Below, one piece after another: positions 7,917 to 16,226 of a stretch of 64,000 nucleotides of DNA (position 1 is its first letter; every line of letters begins with the position of its first letter). The notes beneath the pieces are model-generated. The model did no database searches. It had not been told where the DNA came from and saw nothing but the letters and a program-made list of their open reading frames with translations. The stretch comes from Candidatus Chryseobacterium colombiense. Lineage in GTDB: Bacteria > Bacteroidota > Bacteroidia > Flavobacteriales > Weeksellaceae. The DNA lies in assembly GCA_029203185.1 (NCBI GenBank), contig CP119310.1:806001-870000 (forward strand), read 5' to 3'. A program made the translations under genes and the position numbers.

Positions 7917-8459
7917 ATGAAAAAAGTTTTATTTGGTTTTGCATTGATAATAGCATCTTTAAGTTTTGGACAAAAAATTAAGATTAAAAAAGATATAGTA
8001 TCAGTAGACGGAAAAGAATATGTGAAAGTTTCTAAAGACCCGGTAGCTGATGATTGTTACAACATCATGTCTTTAGACGGTAAAGATTTATTTTATTTAA
8101 AGTTCAATACTTATAAAGATCCTAAAGAGGTTGATTATAAGTATAATAAAATGGGTATTGTTAGTTACTTTGAAGTAATGTCTGCGGATCTTAATACGGT
8201 ATATTTTGAAACTGATCTTACGCATTGTTTGATGGGATGTGAAAATACCGATAATTTTGTAAAGATGATTTATGGTGGTAGAGTTATAAAAGAAGACGGC
8301 TCTATAGATATGAACAGACTTGAGATTTTATCTAAAAAAGCAGGATTCGAGTACTCTAAAAAGAGAGACGAGATGGCAAACACTTCAAACGGAACTAATA
8401 CGGTTATCATTCAAGAGTCAAAACCAAGAAACGGTTTCAATATCAGCGTAGGAAGATAA
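7917..8459 (+). CDS. Exported protein of unknown function inside the ATP synthase operon
   Basis: The gene lies between atpH (10-base gap) and atpA (32-base gap) in the same direction, with no promoter or terminator visible on either side, so it should be co-transcribed. The 180-residue product has a clear signal peptide (MKKVLFGFALIIASLSFGQ) and no membrane helix in the mature part. That part is mixed alpha/beta with many Lys and Asp residues and cysteines in DDCYNIM and THCLMGCEN, which could form disulphides in the periplasm. I do not recognise a family. It is not an ATP synthase subunit, because it is exported. Confidence 0.8.
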   Translation: MKKVLFGFALIIASLSFGQKIKIKKDIVSVDGKEYVKVSKDPVADDCYNIMSLDGKDLFYLKFNTYKDPKEVDYKYNKMGIVSYFEVMSADLNTVYFETDLTHCLMGCENTDNFVKMIYGGRVIKEDGSIDMNRLEILSKKAGFEYSKKRDEMANTSNGTNTVIIQESKPRNGFNISVGR

Positions 8460-8491
8460 AAATTATTTAAAAAAAGAAAAACAACCATACA

Positions 8492-10069
8492 ATGGCAGAA
8501 ATAAATCCGGCAGAAGTATCTGCGATCTTAAAACAGCAATTGGCCAACTTCGATACTCAATCTAATGTTGAGGAAGTAGGTACAGTTTTAACCATCGGTG
8601 ATGGTATCGCTCGTGTATACGGGTTAGAAAACGTACAATATGGAGAGTTGGTGAAATTTTCTAGTGATGTAGAAGGTATTGTACTAAACCTTGAAGAAGA
8701 CAACGTAGGTGTTGCTCTACTAGGTGAAAGTAAATTAGTAAAAGAAGGAGATACAGTAACAAGAACAAACAGAATTTCTTCTATCAAAGTAGGAGAAGGG
8801 ATGTTAGGAAGAGTAGTGGATACTCTTGGTAACCCTATCGATGGTAAAGGTCCTATTACTGGGGAATTATACGAAATGCCATTGGAAAGAAAAGCTCCTG
8901 GAGTTATCTACAGACAACCGGTAACTGAACCTTTACAGTCTGGTATCGTTGCTATTGATGCGATGATTCCTGTAGGAAGAGGTCAAAGAGAGCTTATCAT
9001 TGGTGACAGACAGACTGGTAAAACCACTGTTGCGATCGATACCATCATCAACCAAAGAGAATTCTTTGACGCTGGTAAGCCTGTATATTGTATATATGTT
9101 GCGATCGGTCAGAAAGCTTCTACTGTAGCACAAATCGTTAAAACTCTTTCTGATAAAGGAGCTTTAGCATATACGGTAATCGTTGCAGCTAATGCATCAG
9201 ATCCGGTTCCAATGCAGGTATATTCTGCAATGGCAGGTGCATCTATTGGTGAATTCTTCAGAGACACTGGTAGACCAGCTTTGATCGTTTATGATGATTT
9301 ATCTAAACAAGCGGTTGCTTACCGTGAGCTTTCTCTACTATTGAGAAGACCGCCGGGACGTGAGGCTTATCCTGGAGACGTTTTCTATCTTCACTCAAGA
9401 TTATTGGAAAGAGCTGCTAAAGTTATCGCTGATGATACAATTGCTAGCCAGATGAATGATTTACCTGAGTCTTTAAGACCAATCGTAAAAGGTGGTGGTT
9501 CATTAACTGCACTTCCAATCATTGAAACTCAGGCGGGTGACGTTTCTGCATATATCCCAACCAACGTAATCTCTATTACAGATGGACAGATCTTCTTGGA
9601 GTCTGATCTATTCAACTCAGGGGTTCGTCCAGCGATCAACGTAGGGATCTCTGTATCTAGAGTAGGAGGTAATGCTCAGATCAAATCAATGAAAAAAGTT
9701 TCTGGTACACTTAAGTTAGACCAGGCTCAATATAAAGAATTAGAAGCGTTTGCTAAATTCGGTTCAGACCTTGATGCTTCTACTTTAGCGGTAATTTCTA
9801 AAGGAGAAAGAAACGTAGAGATCCTTAAGCAGCCGGTAAATGCACCACTTCCTGTAGATAGTCAGGTAGCGATCGTATACGCTGGAACTGAAAACTTAAT
9901 GAGAAACGTTCCATTGAACAAAATTAAAGAATTCCAACACGAGTATATCGAATTCCTAAGATCTAAGCACCCTGATACAATGGCTGCTATCAAAGCTGGA
10001 AAAATCGATAACGATATTACAGGAGTTCTTAAGCAGGCGGCTAATGATTTAGCTTCTAAATATAACTAA
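8492..10069 (+). CDS. atpA: F-type ATP synthase subunit alpha
   Basis: Alpha forms the non-catalytic nucleotide sites of the F1 head. The 525-residue protein is slightly longer than the usual 510. Features in order are an N-terminal beta-barrel, the nucleotide-binding domain with P-loop GDRQTGKT (residues 171-178), the LIVYDDLSKQAVAYRELSLL segment, the family signature in the RPAINVGISVSRVG region, and a helical C-terminal domain. The beta and epsilon genes (atpD, atpC) are not in this cluster. Confidence 0.98.
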   Translation: MAEINPAEVSAILKQQLANFDTQSNVEEVGTVLTIGDGIARVYGLENVQYGELVKFSSDVEGIVLNLEEDNVGVALLGESKLVKEGDTVTRTNRISSIKVGEGMLGRVVDTLGNPIDGKGPITGELYEMPLERKAPGVIYRQPVTEPLQSGIVAIDAMIPVGRGQRELIIGDRQTGKTTVAIDTIINQREFFDAGKPVYCIYVAIGQKASTVAQIVKTLSDKGALAYTVIVAANASDPVPMQVYSAMAGASIGEFFRDTGRPALIVYDDLSKQAVAYRELSLLLRRPPGREAYPGDVFYLHSRLLERAAKVIADDTIASQMNDLPESLRPIVKGGGSLTALPIIETQAGDVSAYIPTNVISITDGQIFLESDLFNSGVRPAINVGISVSRVGGNAQIKSMKKVSGTLKLDQAQYKELEAFAKFGSDLDASTLAVISKGERNVEILKQPVNAPLPVDSQVAIVYAGTENLMRNVPLNKIKEFQHEYIEFLRSKHPDTMAAIKAGKIDNDITGVLKQAANDLASKYN

Positions 10070-10073
10070 AAAT

Positions 10074-10147
10074 TAGTTGATGGTTTTTGGTTGATAGTTG
10101 ACAGAATTTTCTAAAACTAGCAACCAACAACCGACAACCAACAACTA
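10074..10147. repeat. Long imperfect palindrome between atpA and atpG
   Basis: Two 27-base arms (10074-10100 and 10121-10147) match as inverted repeats at 22 of 27 positions around a 20-base loop. The left arm is made of TTGATGGTT/TTGATAGTT-like units and the right arm of CAACCAACAAC-like units. It fills nearly the whole atpA-atpG gap. It resembles a REP-type intergenic palindrome rather than a terminator, since it has no T run. Confidence 0.7.
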
Positions 10148-10155
10148 ACCCAAAT

Positions 10156-11016
10156 ATGGCAAACTTAAAAGAAATACGAGGTAGAATCAGTTCAATTTCA
10201 TCTACGATGCAAATTACACGTGCAATGAAAATGGTTTCGGCAGCGAAGCTAAAGAAAGCGCAGGATGCTATCGTAATGTTGAGACCCTATTCTGAAAAAC
10301 TTCAGGAGATCATCCAGAATGTAAATTCAAGTTCAGATCCTGATCAGGTTTCTATTTATGCTCAAAAAAGAGAGGTAAAAAGAGTTCTTTTCATTGCAGT
10401 AACTTCTAACAGAGGTTTGGCAGGTGCTTTTAACTCATCCATCGTAAAAGAGCTTAATAACCAATTTCAGAAAAATTCTCAGTATGAAATTGAGGTTCTT
10501 ACCATTGGTAAAAAAGCTTTTGATGCGGTAAGAAGAAACAGAACCGTATTTTCTAACGAAAGTGCAGTATTTGACAATCTTACATTCGACAGAGTTGCTA
10601 ACGTTACTGAAGGAGTGATGAAAAGCTTCAGAGATGGTAAGTTTGATGAAGTTTATTTGATTTACAATAAATTTGTAAATGCTGCAACACAAGAAGTAAC
10701 TGCAGAACAGCTTCTTCCTATCTCAATGCCTGAAACAGAAAAATCAGAAGTGGAAACTGATTATATCTTTGAACCTAATAAAAATGAGATTTTAGATAAT
10801 TTAATTCCAAAATCAATTAAAACTCAGGTGTTCAAAGCGGTTTTGGATTCTGTAGCCTCTGAGCACGGAGCGAGAATGACAGCAATGCATAAAGCAACAG
10901 ATAATGCACAATCATTGAAAAATGATCTTGTTATTTTCTACAATAAGGCGAGACAAGCTGCTATTACAAACGAAATCCTTGAGATCGTTTCAGGAGCTGA
11001 AGCTTTAAAGAATTAA
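10156..11016 (+). CDS. atpG: F-type ATP synthase subunit gamma
   Basis: Gamma is the central rotor shaft. The 286-residue length is normal. The N-terminal helix has the family pattern KEIRGRISSISSTMQITRAM with MVSAAKLKKAQ following. The C-terminal helix carries ASEHGARMTAMHKATDNAQ and ends with the conserved QAAITNEILEIVSGAEAL. It is the last gene of the operon and a strong terminator follows. Confidence 0.97.
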   Translation: MANLKEIRGRISSISSTMQITRAMKMVSAAKLKKAQDAIVMLRPYSEKLQEIIQNVNSSSDPDQVSIYAQKREVKRVLFIAVTSNRGLAGAFNSSIVKELNNQFQKNSQYEIEVLTIGKKAFDAVRRNRTVFSNESAVFDNLTFDRVANVTEGVMKSFRDGKFDEVYLIYNKFVNAATQEVTAEQLLPISMPETEKSEVETDYIFEPNKNEILDNLIPKSIKTQVFKAVLDSVASEHGARMTAMHKATDNAQSLKNDLVIFYNKARQAAITNEILEIVSGAEALKN

Positions 11017-11052
11017 TCAATGAAATAGAATTTATAATTTCTATAATACAGG

Positions 11053-11081
11053 AAGCATCGAATTTATTCGATGCTTTTTTT
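11053..11081 (+). terminator. Terminator of the atp operon
   Basis: AAGCATCGAAT and ATTCGATGCTT are perfect inverted arms followed by a run of T residues, 36 bases after the atpG stop codon. Confidence 0.88.
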
Positions 11082-11122
11082 GTTTTCGGGAATCCACGAC
11101 TGCAAAAATGGGTTTTTCACGA

Positions 11123-11153
11123 TTGTTATTTTTTCACTTATAACGTAAATTTG
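11123..11153 (+). promoter_or_regulatory. Bacteroidota promoter of the T9SS cargo gene
   Basis: TTG at 11123-11125 and TAAATTTG at 11146-11153 are 20 bases apart, matching the -33/-7 layout. The ATG follows 31 bases downstream at 11185. Confidence 0.7.
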
Positions 11154-11184
11154 CTGAATTAAAAACTGAAAAACTAACTTACCT

Positions 11185-11661
11185 ATGAAAACAAAATTAT
11201 ACTTTTCGTTTTTATTGCTATTATTTTTCTGCTTAGGTTTCGCCCAGGAATCAGTAAATGCTTCTGGAGGGAGTATTACAAATGCTAGCAATACAGTTTC
11301 ATATTCGATAGGTCAGCCTTTTTATCATCAGATAAATGGCGGAGGCATAATACTCATTGAAGGAGTTCAACAGCCTTATGAAATCATCACTTTGGGAACA
11401 AGCGAATATCCAGGTATAGAATTGGGCATGAAAGTTTATCCTAATCCAACTTCTTCCTTACTTTTTCTTAAAATAGAGGGAATGGATCTAAGGAATCTAA
11501 ATTTCCAACTGTTTGATTCTTCAGGAAGAAATATTTTTCAAGATAAAATAAAACAGGTTGAAACCTCTATTGACCTTACTTCAAAGCCTTCTGGAGTTTA
11601 TATTTTGAATGTACTTGATACTAAAAGAAGTATTAAAGTTTTTAAAATCATTAAAAACTAA
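11185..11661 (+). CDS. Small secreted protein with T9SS type A sorting domain
   Basis: The 158-residue product has a signal peptide (ends CLGFAQ), a short middle part of about 70 residues with ASGGSITNASNTVSYSIGQ, and a C-terminal sorting domain from about residue 85. That domain begins with the hallmark MKVYPNPTSS, contains FDSSGR, and ends with SGVYILNVLDTKRSIKVFKIIKN. Such domains direct export by the type IX secretion system and are removed at the cell surface. The cargo part is too small to be an enzyme. The next gene is another surface protein, so the pair may act together (inference). Confidence 0.85.
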   Translation: MKTKLYFSFLLLLFFCLGFAQESVNASGGSITNASNTVSYSIGQPFYHQINGGGIILIEGVQQPYEIITLGTSEYPGIELGMKVYPNPTSSLLFLKIEGMDLRNLNFQLFDSSGRNIFQDKIKQVETSIDLTSKPSGVYILNVLDTKRSIKVFKIIKN

Positions 11662-11690
11662 TTATCCATCCGTTAGAATACAATTTACAA

Positions 11691-11755
11691 GTCTTTCATT
11701 TCGAGATAAGGAGAAATCTATATCAATAGATTCTTCATTTCACATCGTTATTTCA
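11691..11755. repeat. Degenerate REP-like palindrome
   Basis: The sequence has the arrangement GTCTTTCATTTCGA...GAAATCTAT / ATAGATTCTTC...TTATTTCAG. Inner arms at 11711-11721 and 11726-11736 pair at 9 of 11 positions. The GAAATCT/AGATTCTTC core recalls the palindromes near 36.4 and 49.2 kb, so this is probably a decayed copy. Confidence 0.45.
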
Positions 11756-11822
11756 GAATTATAAATTCACAAGTATTATAAAAAACGGAAAATCATTAAA
11801 AACTAATGCAAAAATAACAATC

Positions 11823-13754
11823 ATGAAAAAGATCTCTCACTTAATGAAATCAGCCATATTGGTTTATTTCTTTTTATTATTTCAAAATTTTGAAGCACAA
11901 TCACCTGAAAAAATGAGTTATCAGGCGGTAGTAAGAAACGCAAGCAATGCTTTAATAACTAATCAGGCTATTGGAGTAAGAATTAGTATTTTAAAAACGT
12001 CTCCGGCAGGTACAGAAATATATAAGGAAACTTTCTCTCCCAATCCACTTACCAGTTCTAGTGGTCTCTTAAGTTTAGAAATAGGTTCAGGAACACCTGT
12101 TACAGGTACTTTTTCTTCTATAGACTGGGCTTCAGGTCCTTATTTTGCTAAAATAGAAATTGACCCTGCAGGTGGAACCAATTATACCCTTATATCCAAT
12201 TCTCAACTTTTAAGTGTTCCTTATGCGTTATTTGCTAAATCTACGTCAGGAATAAGTGGTACAGCCAATACACTATCAAAATTTACTTCTGCCAATGCCC
12301 TTGGTAATTCACAATTAACAGACGATGGAACAAGTGTTGGGGTGAATACGGGTACATTAAGTCCTAATATAAAATTTCAGGTGACAGCCGGATCAATTGG
12401 CAATACCATTAGAGGAACTTTAGTGGGGACTCCTTCTACTTCTATTGCTACTGCAGGTTCTGTATATGGAGAATCTACAACAGGAATTGGTGTGATCGGA
12501 GTGAGTGGATCTCAGAATGGAGTATATGGTTTGTCTACGGGAACTTTAGGAGGAACAGTTGGGGTAAGTACAGGAACAGGAAACGGAATCTGGGGGGTTG
12601 CCACAGGCGCAGGAGTCGCAGGCTTTTTTGACGGAGGAGCAACAGGGCGTGGAATTATCGTTTCCAATGGAGCTTCCGGAATCGGAACAAGTACTCCTAC
12701 CGCAAGATTAGAAGTGAAACAGCCTGCAACACCTGTTACAGGGCTGGATGATAATGCAGCTATTGTGGCGTATTCTTACACCGCTGCGGCAGCATTAAAA
12801 GGAGGTATTAATGGTTCATACAACACATCCAACTATGGAACAGGGGTGCATGGTGTAGGGTATCAGGGAGTGAATTTAAGTGATGCCAATACTAATTTCA
12901 GTACAGGAAATCAGGATATCGGGGTTTATGGTTCTGCAAATACTGCCGGAATTGAAGGGGCTTCCATTAATGGAATCGGAGTTGTAGGGTATAATAAAAA
13001 TTCATCTTTTGCTGCAACTACGGGTGGTGGTAATACATATGGTGTCTATGGATATGCTAATACAATTGGTGGGGCAACAGTACCAGCAACGCGTTACGGA
13101 GTCTATGGATATGCTACAGGAGCAACGACCAATTACGCAGGGTATTTCTCTGGAAATGTACAAATTACAGGATCTATTTCAAAAGGTAGTGGAACCTTTA
13201 AAATCGATCACCCTGTAGACCCTGAAAATAAATATCTATACCATAGTTTTGTTGAAAGTCCGGATATGATGAATATCTATAACGGAAATATTACCACGGA
13301 TGACAATGGATATGCTACTGTAAAATTACCAGGGTATTTTGATGCCTTAAACAAAGACTTCCGTTACCAACTGACTGTTATCGGAACTTTTGCCAGTGCT
13401 ATTGTTTCTCAGGAAATAAAAGATAATGCTTTTATGATAAGAACAGATAAACCTTCAGTAAAAGTAAGCTGGCAGGTAACAGGAATTAGAAAAGATAATT
13501 ATGCCAATGCCCATCGGGTAATTCCTGAAGTTGATAAAGAGCCTGAAATGAGAGGAAAATATCTTCATCCTGTAGAAATGGGTAAATCTCCTCGTCTAGG
13601 AATTGATGAATATACCCGCCCTAAAGATGCATCTGAAATTAAAAAAGATAAAGATGTAAAAACAAATGAAAATAAAGAAAAAACAGCTTCAACACAGCAA
13701 AATAAAGAAGAAATAGCAGGGGCAACCCTTAAAAATCAAACAATAGAAAAATAA
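11823..13754 (+). CDS. Large repetitive surface protein
   Basis: The 643-residue product has a signal peptide (ends NFEAQ). Its first domain (residues about 25-140) opens with PEKMSYQAVVRNASNALIT, seen in many secreted Bacteroidota proteins. From about 145 to 450 it is low-complexity Gly/Ala/Thr sequence with irregular repeats of the form GV-Y/W/V-G (GVIGVSG, GVYGLS, GIWGVA, GVYGYA), which suggests a beta-helical or fibre-like shaft. A compact domain follows (about 455-590). The last 50 residues are charged (Lys/Glu-rich) and do not form a T9SS sorting domain. It is probably an adhesin or surface fibre; this is inference. Confidence 0.75.
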   Translation: MKKISHLMKSAILVYFFLLFQNFEAQSPEKMSYQAVVRNASNALITNQAIGVRISILKTSPAGTEIYKETFSPNPLTSSSGLLSLEIGSGTPVTGTFSSIDWASGPYFAKIEIDPAGGTNYTLISNSQLLSVPYALFAKSTSGISGTANTLSKFTSANALGNSQLTDDGTSVGVNTGTLSPNIKFQVTAGSIGNTIRGTLVGTPSTSIATAGSVYGESTTGIGVIGVSGSQNGVYGLSTGTLGGTVGVSTGTGNGIWGVATGAGVAGFFDGGATGRGIIVSNGASGIGTSTPTARLEVKQPATPVTGLDDNAAIVAYSYTAAAALKGGINGSYNTSNYGTGVHGVGYQGVNLSDANTNFSTGNQDIGVYGSANTAGIEGASINGIGVVGYNKNSSFAATTGGGNTYGVYGYANTIGGATVPATRYGVYGYATGATTNYAGYFSGNVQITGSISKGSGTFKIDHPVDPENKYLYHSFVESPDMMNIYNGNITTDDNGYATVKLPGYFDALNKDFRYQLTVIGTFASAIVSQEIKDNAFMIRTDKPSVKVSWQVTGIRKDNYANAHRVIPEVDKEPEMRGKYLHPVEMGKSPRLGIDEYTRPKDASEIKKDKDVKTNENKEKTASTQQNKEEIAGATLKNQTIEK

Positions 13755-13775
13755 CATAATTTCTTCATATTTAAA

Positions 13776-13816
13776 AAAGGATCGGCTATTCAAAATTTTA
13801 TAGCCGGTCCTTTTAT
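13776..13816 (+). terminator. Rho-independent terminator
   Basis: AAAGGATCGGCTA (13776-13788) pairs with TAGCCGGTCCTTT (13801-13813) with wobble, followed by T residues. Confidence 0.8.
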
Positions 13817-13953
13817 CAATTTAGAGTATTTCAGTTTCACAAAATAAAAATGAACGAATTATATAATTGGATTTCAGTGAGTAAGAAAATCATTTTAACC
13901 ACTGTTTTTAAGGTTTATAGGAAAGACAGGGTTTTTAATAATATTATTTTGTA

Positions 13954-13961
13954 TATCTTTG
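13954..13961 (+). promoter_or_regulatory. Bacteroidota -7 promoter element
   Basis: TATCTTTG matches TAnnTTTG, 26 bases before the ATG at 13988. A -33 box is not clear. Confidence 0.55.
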
Positions 13962-13987
13962 TATAATAAATTTATATTAATTTCTAA

Positions 13988-15346
13988 ATGGATTCGGACA
14001 TAGTCAGGCTTTTGTTGGCCTTATTACTTGTTTTACTTAATGGCTTTTTCGTAGCCGCAGAATTTTCAATTGTTAAAGTTCGTTATTCACAAATACAGCT
14101 AAAAGCCGCAGAAGGTAACTCTATGGCAAAGCAGGCAGAGCATATTATCAAGCATCTTGATGAGTATTTGTCTGCAACACAATTAGGAATCACATTGGCT
14201 TCCCTGGCTTTAGGTTGGGTAGGAGAAAGTGCATTACACCATATTGTAGAAAATATTTTTCATTCTTTTAATATCAATCTTAGTCAGTCATCCATTACTT
14301 CGGTTTCATTGATTATTAGTTTTGTATTGATTACCATTATGCATATTGTTTTTGGTGAGCTTATTCCTAAATCAATTGCCATCAGAAAATCTGAAGCTAC
14401 TACAATGGCAACGGCTGTTCCTTTGAGAGTTTTTTATACGATTTTCAAACCGTTTATCTGGTTGATGAACTCCATGTCTAATGGTTTCTTAAGACTGATT
14501 AAAATTCATCCGGCTTCTGAGCAGGAAATCCATTCTACAGAAGAATTGCAGCTTTTGGTAAAACAAAGTGCAGACAGCGGTGAAATTGAGGAGGAAAACT
14601 ATGAGATCATTAAAAATGCGTTCGATTTTACAGATCATTCTGCAAAACAGATCATGGTTCCGAGGCAGAATATTACGTCTATTGATTTTGAAGAAGATAT
14701 CAATGAGATTATCAACAAAATTATGGATAGCGGATATTCCCGTATTCCGGTTTATGAGGATTCGATAGATAATGTTATTGGTATTTTATATACTAAAGAA
14801 ATCATCAGGGAATTTGTAAAAAGAAAGGGAGAACTTAATCATGAAGATCTAAAGGAACTGATGCGTGATGCTTTCTTTGTGGTTGGAAGTAAAAAGATTT
14901 CGGATCTACTGAAAATTTTTCAACAGAAAAAGCAGCATTTGGCTATTGTAATTGATGAGTTTGGTGGAACCGAAGGAATTATTACGCTTGAAGATATTTT
15001 GGAAGAGCTCGTAGGTGAAATTCAGGATGAAGAGGATGATGAAGATAAGGTTGTTGATAAAATAGGAGAGAATATTTACTGGGTTAAGGCTACTCAGCCA
15101 TTGGATGAAATCAACGAGTTTATACCTAAAAAATTACCTCTTTCAGAAGAAAGCGAATACAATACGTTGGCTGGATTTATTCTTCATGCATTAGAAGATA
15201 TTCCGGAAGAAAATCAGGAATTTGACCTGGATTATTATCATTTCAAAATTCTGAAAATGAATAATAAGAGTGTGGAGCTTGTAGAATTGGTCTATGAACA
15301 ACCCAATAACATCAATGAACTGGCAGATAAAATAGGTGAAGTTTAA
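13988..15346 (+). CDS. CNNM/HlyC-CorC family membrane transporter
   Basis: The 452-residue protein has an N-terminal DUF21/CNNM membrane domain (about residues 1-190, hydrophobic helices, FFVAAEFSIVKVR near the start, and the conserved GELIPKSIAIRKSE). Two CBS domains follow (about 205-330; FDFTDHSAKQIMVPR marks the first and DEFGGTEGIITLEDILEELVGEI the second), then a C-terminal CorC_HlyC domain (about 350-440). Family members are linked to magnesium or cobalt efflux; older 'haemolysin' names are misleading. clpS follows 11 bases later, so the two may be co-transcribed. Confidence 0.93.
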   Translation: MDSDIVRLLLALLLVLLNGFFVAAEFSIVKVRYSQIQLKAAEGNSMAKQAEHIIKHLDEYLSATQLGITLASLALGWVGESALHHIVENIFHSFNINLSQSSITSVSLIISFVLITIMHIVFGELIPKSIAIRKSEATTMATAVPLRVFYTIFKPFIWLMNSMSNGFLRLIKIHPASEQEIHSTEELQLLVKQSADSGEIEEENYEIIKNAFDFTDHSAKQIMVPRQNITSIDFEEDINEIINKIMDSGYSRIPVYEDSIDNVIGILYTKEIIREFVKRKGELNHEDLKELMRDAFFVVGSKKISDLLKIFQQKKQHLAIVIDEFGGTEGIITLEDILEELVGEIQDEEDDEDKVVDKIGENIYWVKATQPLDEINEFIPKKLPLSEESEYNTLAGFILHALEDIPEENQEFDLDYYHFKILKMNNKSVELVELVYEQPNNINELADKIGEV

Positions 15347-15357
15347 AATTTATAAGT

Positions 15358-15663
15358 ATGTTTTTTCATAACCATATAGAAGATTACGAAAATCCGAAGC
15401 GGCAGTACGAAGAAGAAGTTCTCGTATTGGATGATACGGATGAAGTATACAAACTTGTTTTACATAATGATGATGTACATACTTTTGATTATGTGATAGA
15501 TTCACTGATCGAAATATGCAAACACACGTTGGAACAAGCTGAACAATGTACAATATTAGTTCATTTCAAGGGCAAATGTACGGTAAAAACAGGCTCAATG
15601 GATCTTTTGAAGCCTATGCATGAAAAATTACTTTCAAGAGAATTAACAAGCGAAATTGTGTAA
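15358..15663 (+). CDS. clpS: ATP-dependent Clp protease adaptor ClpS
   Basis: ClpS delivers N-degron substrates to ClpAP- or ClpCP-type proteases. The 101-residue length fits. The core YKLVLHNDDVHTFDYVID contains the conserved NDD segment that binds the N-terminal residue. The following helix has the CKHTLEQAEQCTILVHFKG pattern, with His and Cys near the binding pocket. The C-terminus ends with LLSRELTSEIV. It lies directly after the CNNM gene and is followed by a bidirectional terminator. Confidence 0.92.
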   Translation: MFFHNHIEDYENPKRQYEEEVLVLDDTDEVYKLVLHNDDVHTFDYVIDSLIEICKHTLEQAEQCTILVHFKGKCTVKTGSMDLLKPMHEKLLSRELTSEIV

Positions 15664-15693
15664 GGATTTTTAATCTTTAATCGGTATAAAAAC

Positions 15694-15726
15694 AAAATAG
15701 TTCAGAATTTCTGAACTATTTTATTT
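15694..15726. terminator. Bidirectional terminator
   Basis: AAAATAGTTCAG and CTGAACTATTTT form a perfect 12-bp stem around AATTT between clpS and a convergent minus-strand gene that ends at 15727. Confidence 0.85.
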
Positions 15727-16224
15727 TTAATATTCATTTTCCGGTACTTTTTCAAACCAAGGTTTTGAGAAAATATTCCTATCCATCAGAGATTGTAATC
15801 TCTTACTTTGAATTTCCCCGGATTTTGAGTAAGGAAAAAGTTTTTGATTTTTAATTAAAAGCTTTTTGGGAGGTAAATTTCTACTTTGTCCACCTCCAGA
15901 AATTGAATTCATTGCTTGTTCTTCATTAGTTATCTTGTTTGATTTTCGGTCATTAGATAAAACCAACTCAATCTTATTTTGATTTTTTAGAGTATCTTTA
16001 ATTTCATTTGTTGTTAAATGAATGTATTTTCCTTTTTCTACCCTCCATGTTCCAATATTCCAACTTGATGCAAGATCAAACCTCCATGAATATTCAAAAG
16101 TTTTATCTGAATTTAAAGTTAAAACTTCTCCAAATTCATTTTTATATTTTCCAAAAATTTTCTTTTGGGCATTAATTACTGTAAAATTGAATAGTAATAT
16201 AACTAATACGGAGAATTTTTTCAT
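15727..16224 (-). CDS. Exported protein, lipocalin-like pattern
   Basis: The 165-residue product has a signal peptide (ends TVINAQ). The N-terminal half reads as short beta-strands with FGKYKNEFGEVLTLNSDKTFEYSW and GTWRVEKGKYIHL. This 'Y...L.L..D.TF.Y......GTW' pattern is common in lipocalin-like periplasmic proteins; family membership is not proven. The second half is Lys/Ser-rich and less ordered. It is the last gene of a three-gene minus-strand operon after two M28 peptidases, with a two-base gap, so it may act with them. Confidence 0.7.
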   Translation of the reverse strand: MKKFSVLVILLFNFTVINAQKKIFGKYKNEFGEVLTLNSDKTFEYSWRFDLASSWNIGTWRVEKGKYIHLTTNEIKDTLKNQNKIELVLSNDRKSNKITNEEQAMNSISGGGQSRNLPPKKLLIKNQKLFPYSKSGEIQSKRLQSLMDRNIFSKPWFEKVPENEY

Positions 16225-16226
16225 TT

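Noticed and set aside
12480..13150. Repeats inside the surface protein gene taken as a CRISPR array or DNA repeats
   Set aside because: They are irregular protein-level GVxG repeats in an open reading frame, without constant repeat or spacer lengths.
13850..13966. 38-codon open frame before the CNNM gene
   Set aside because: It is short, overlaps the promoter of the next gene and has no recognisable features.
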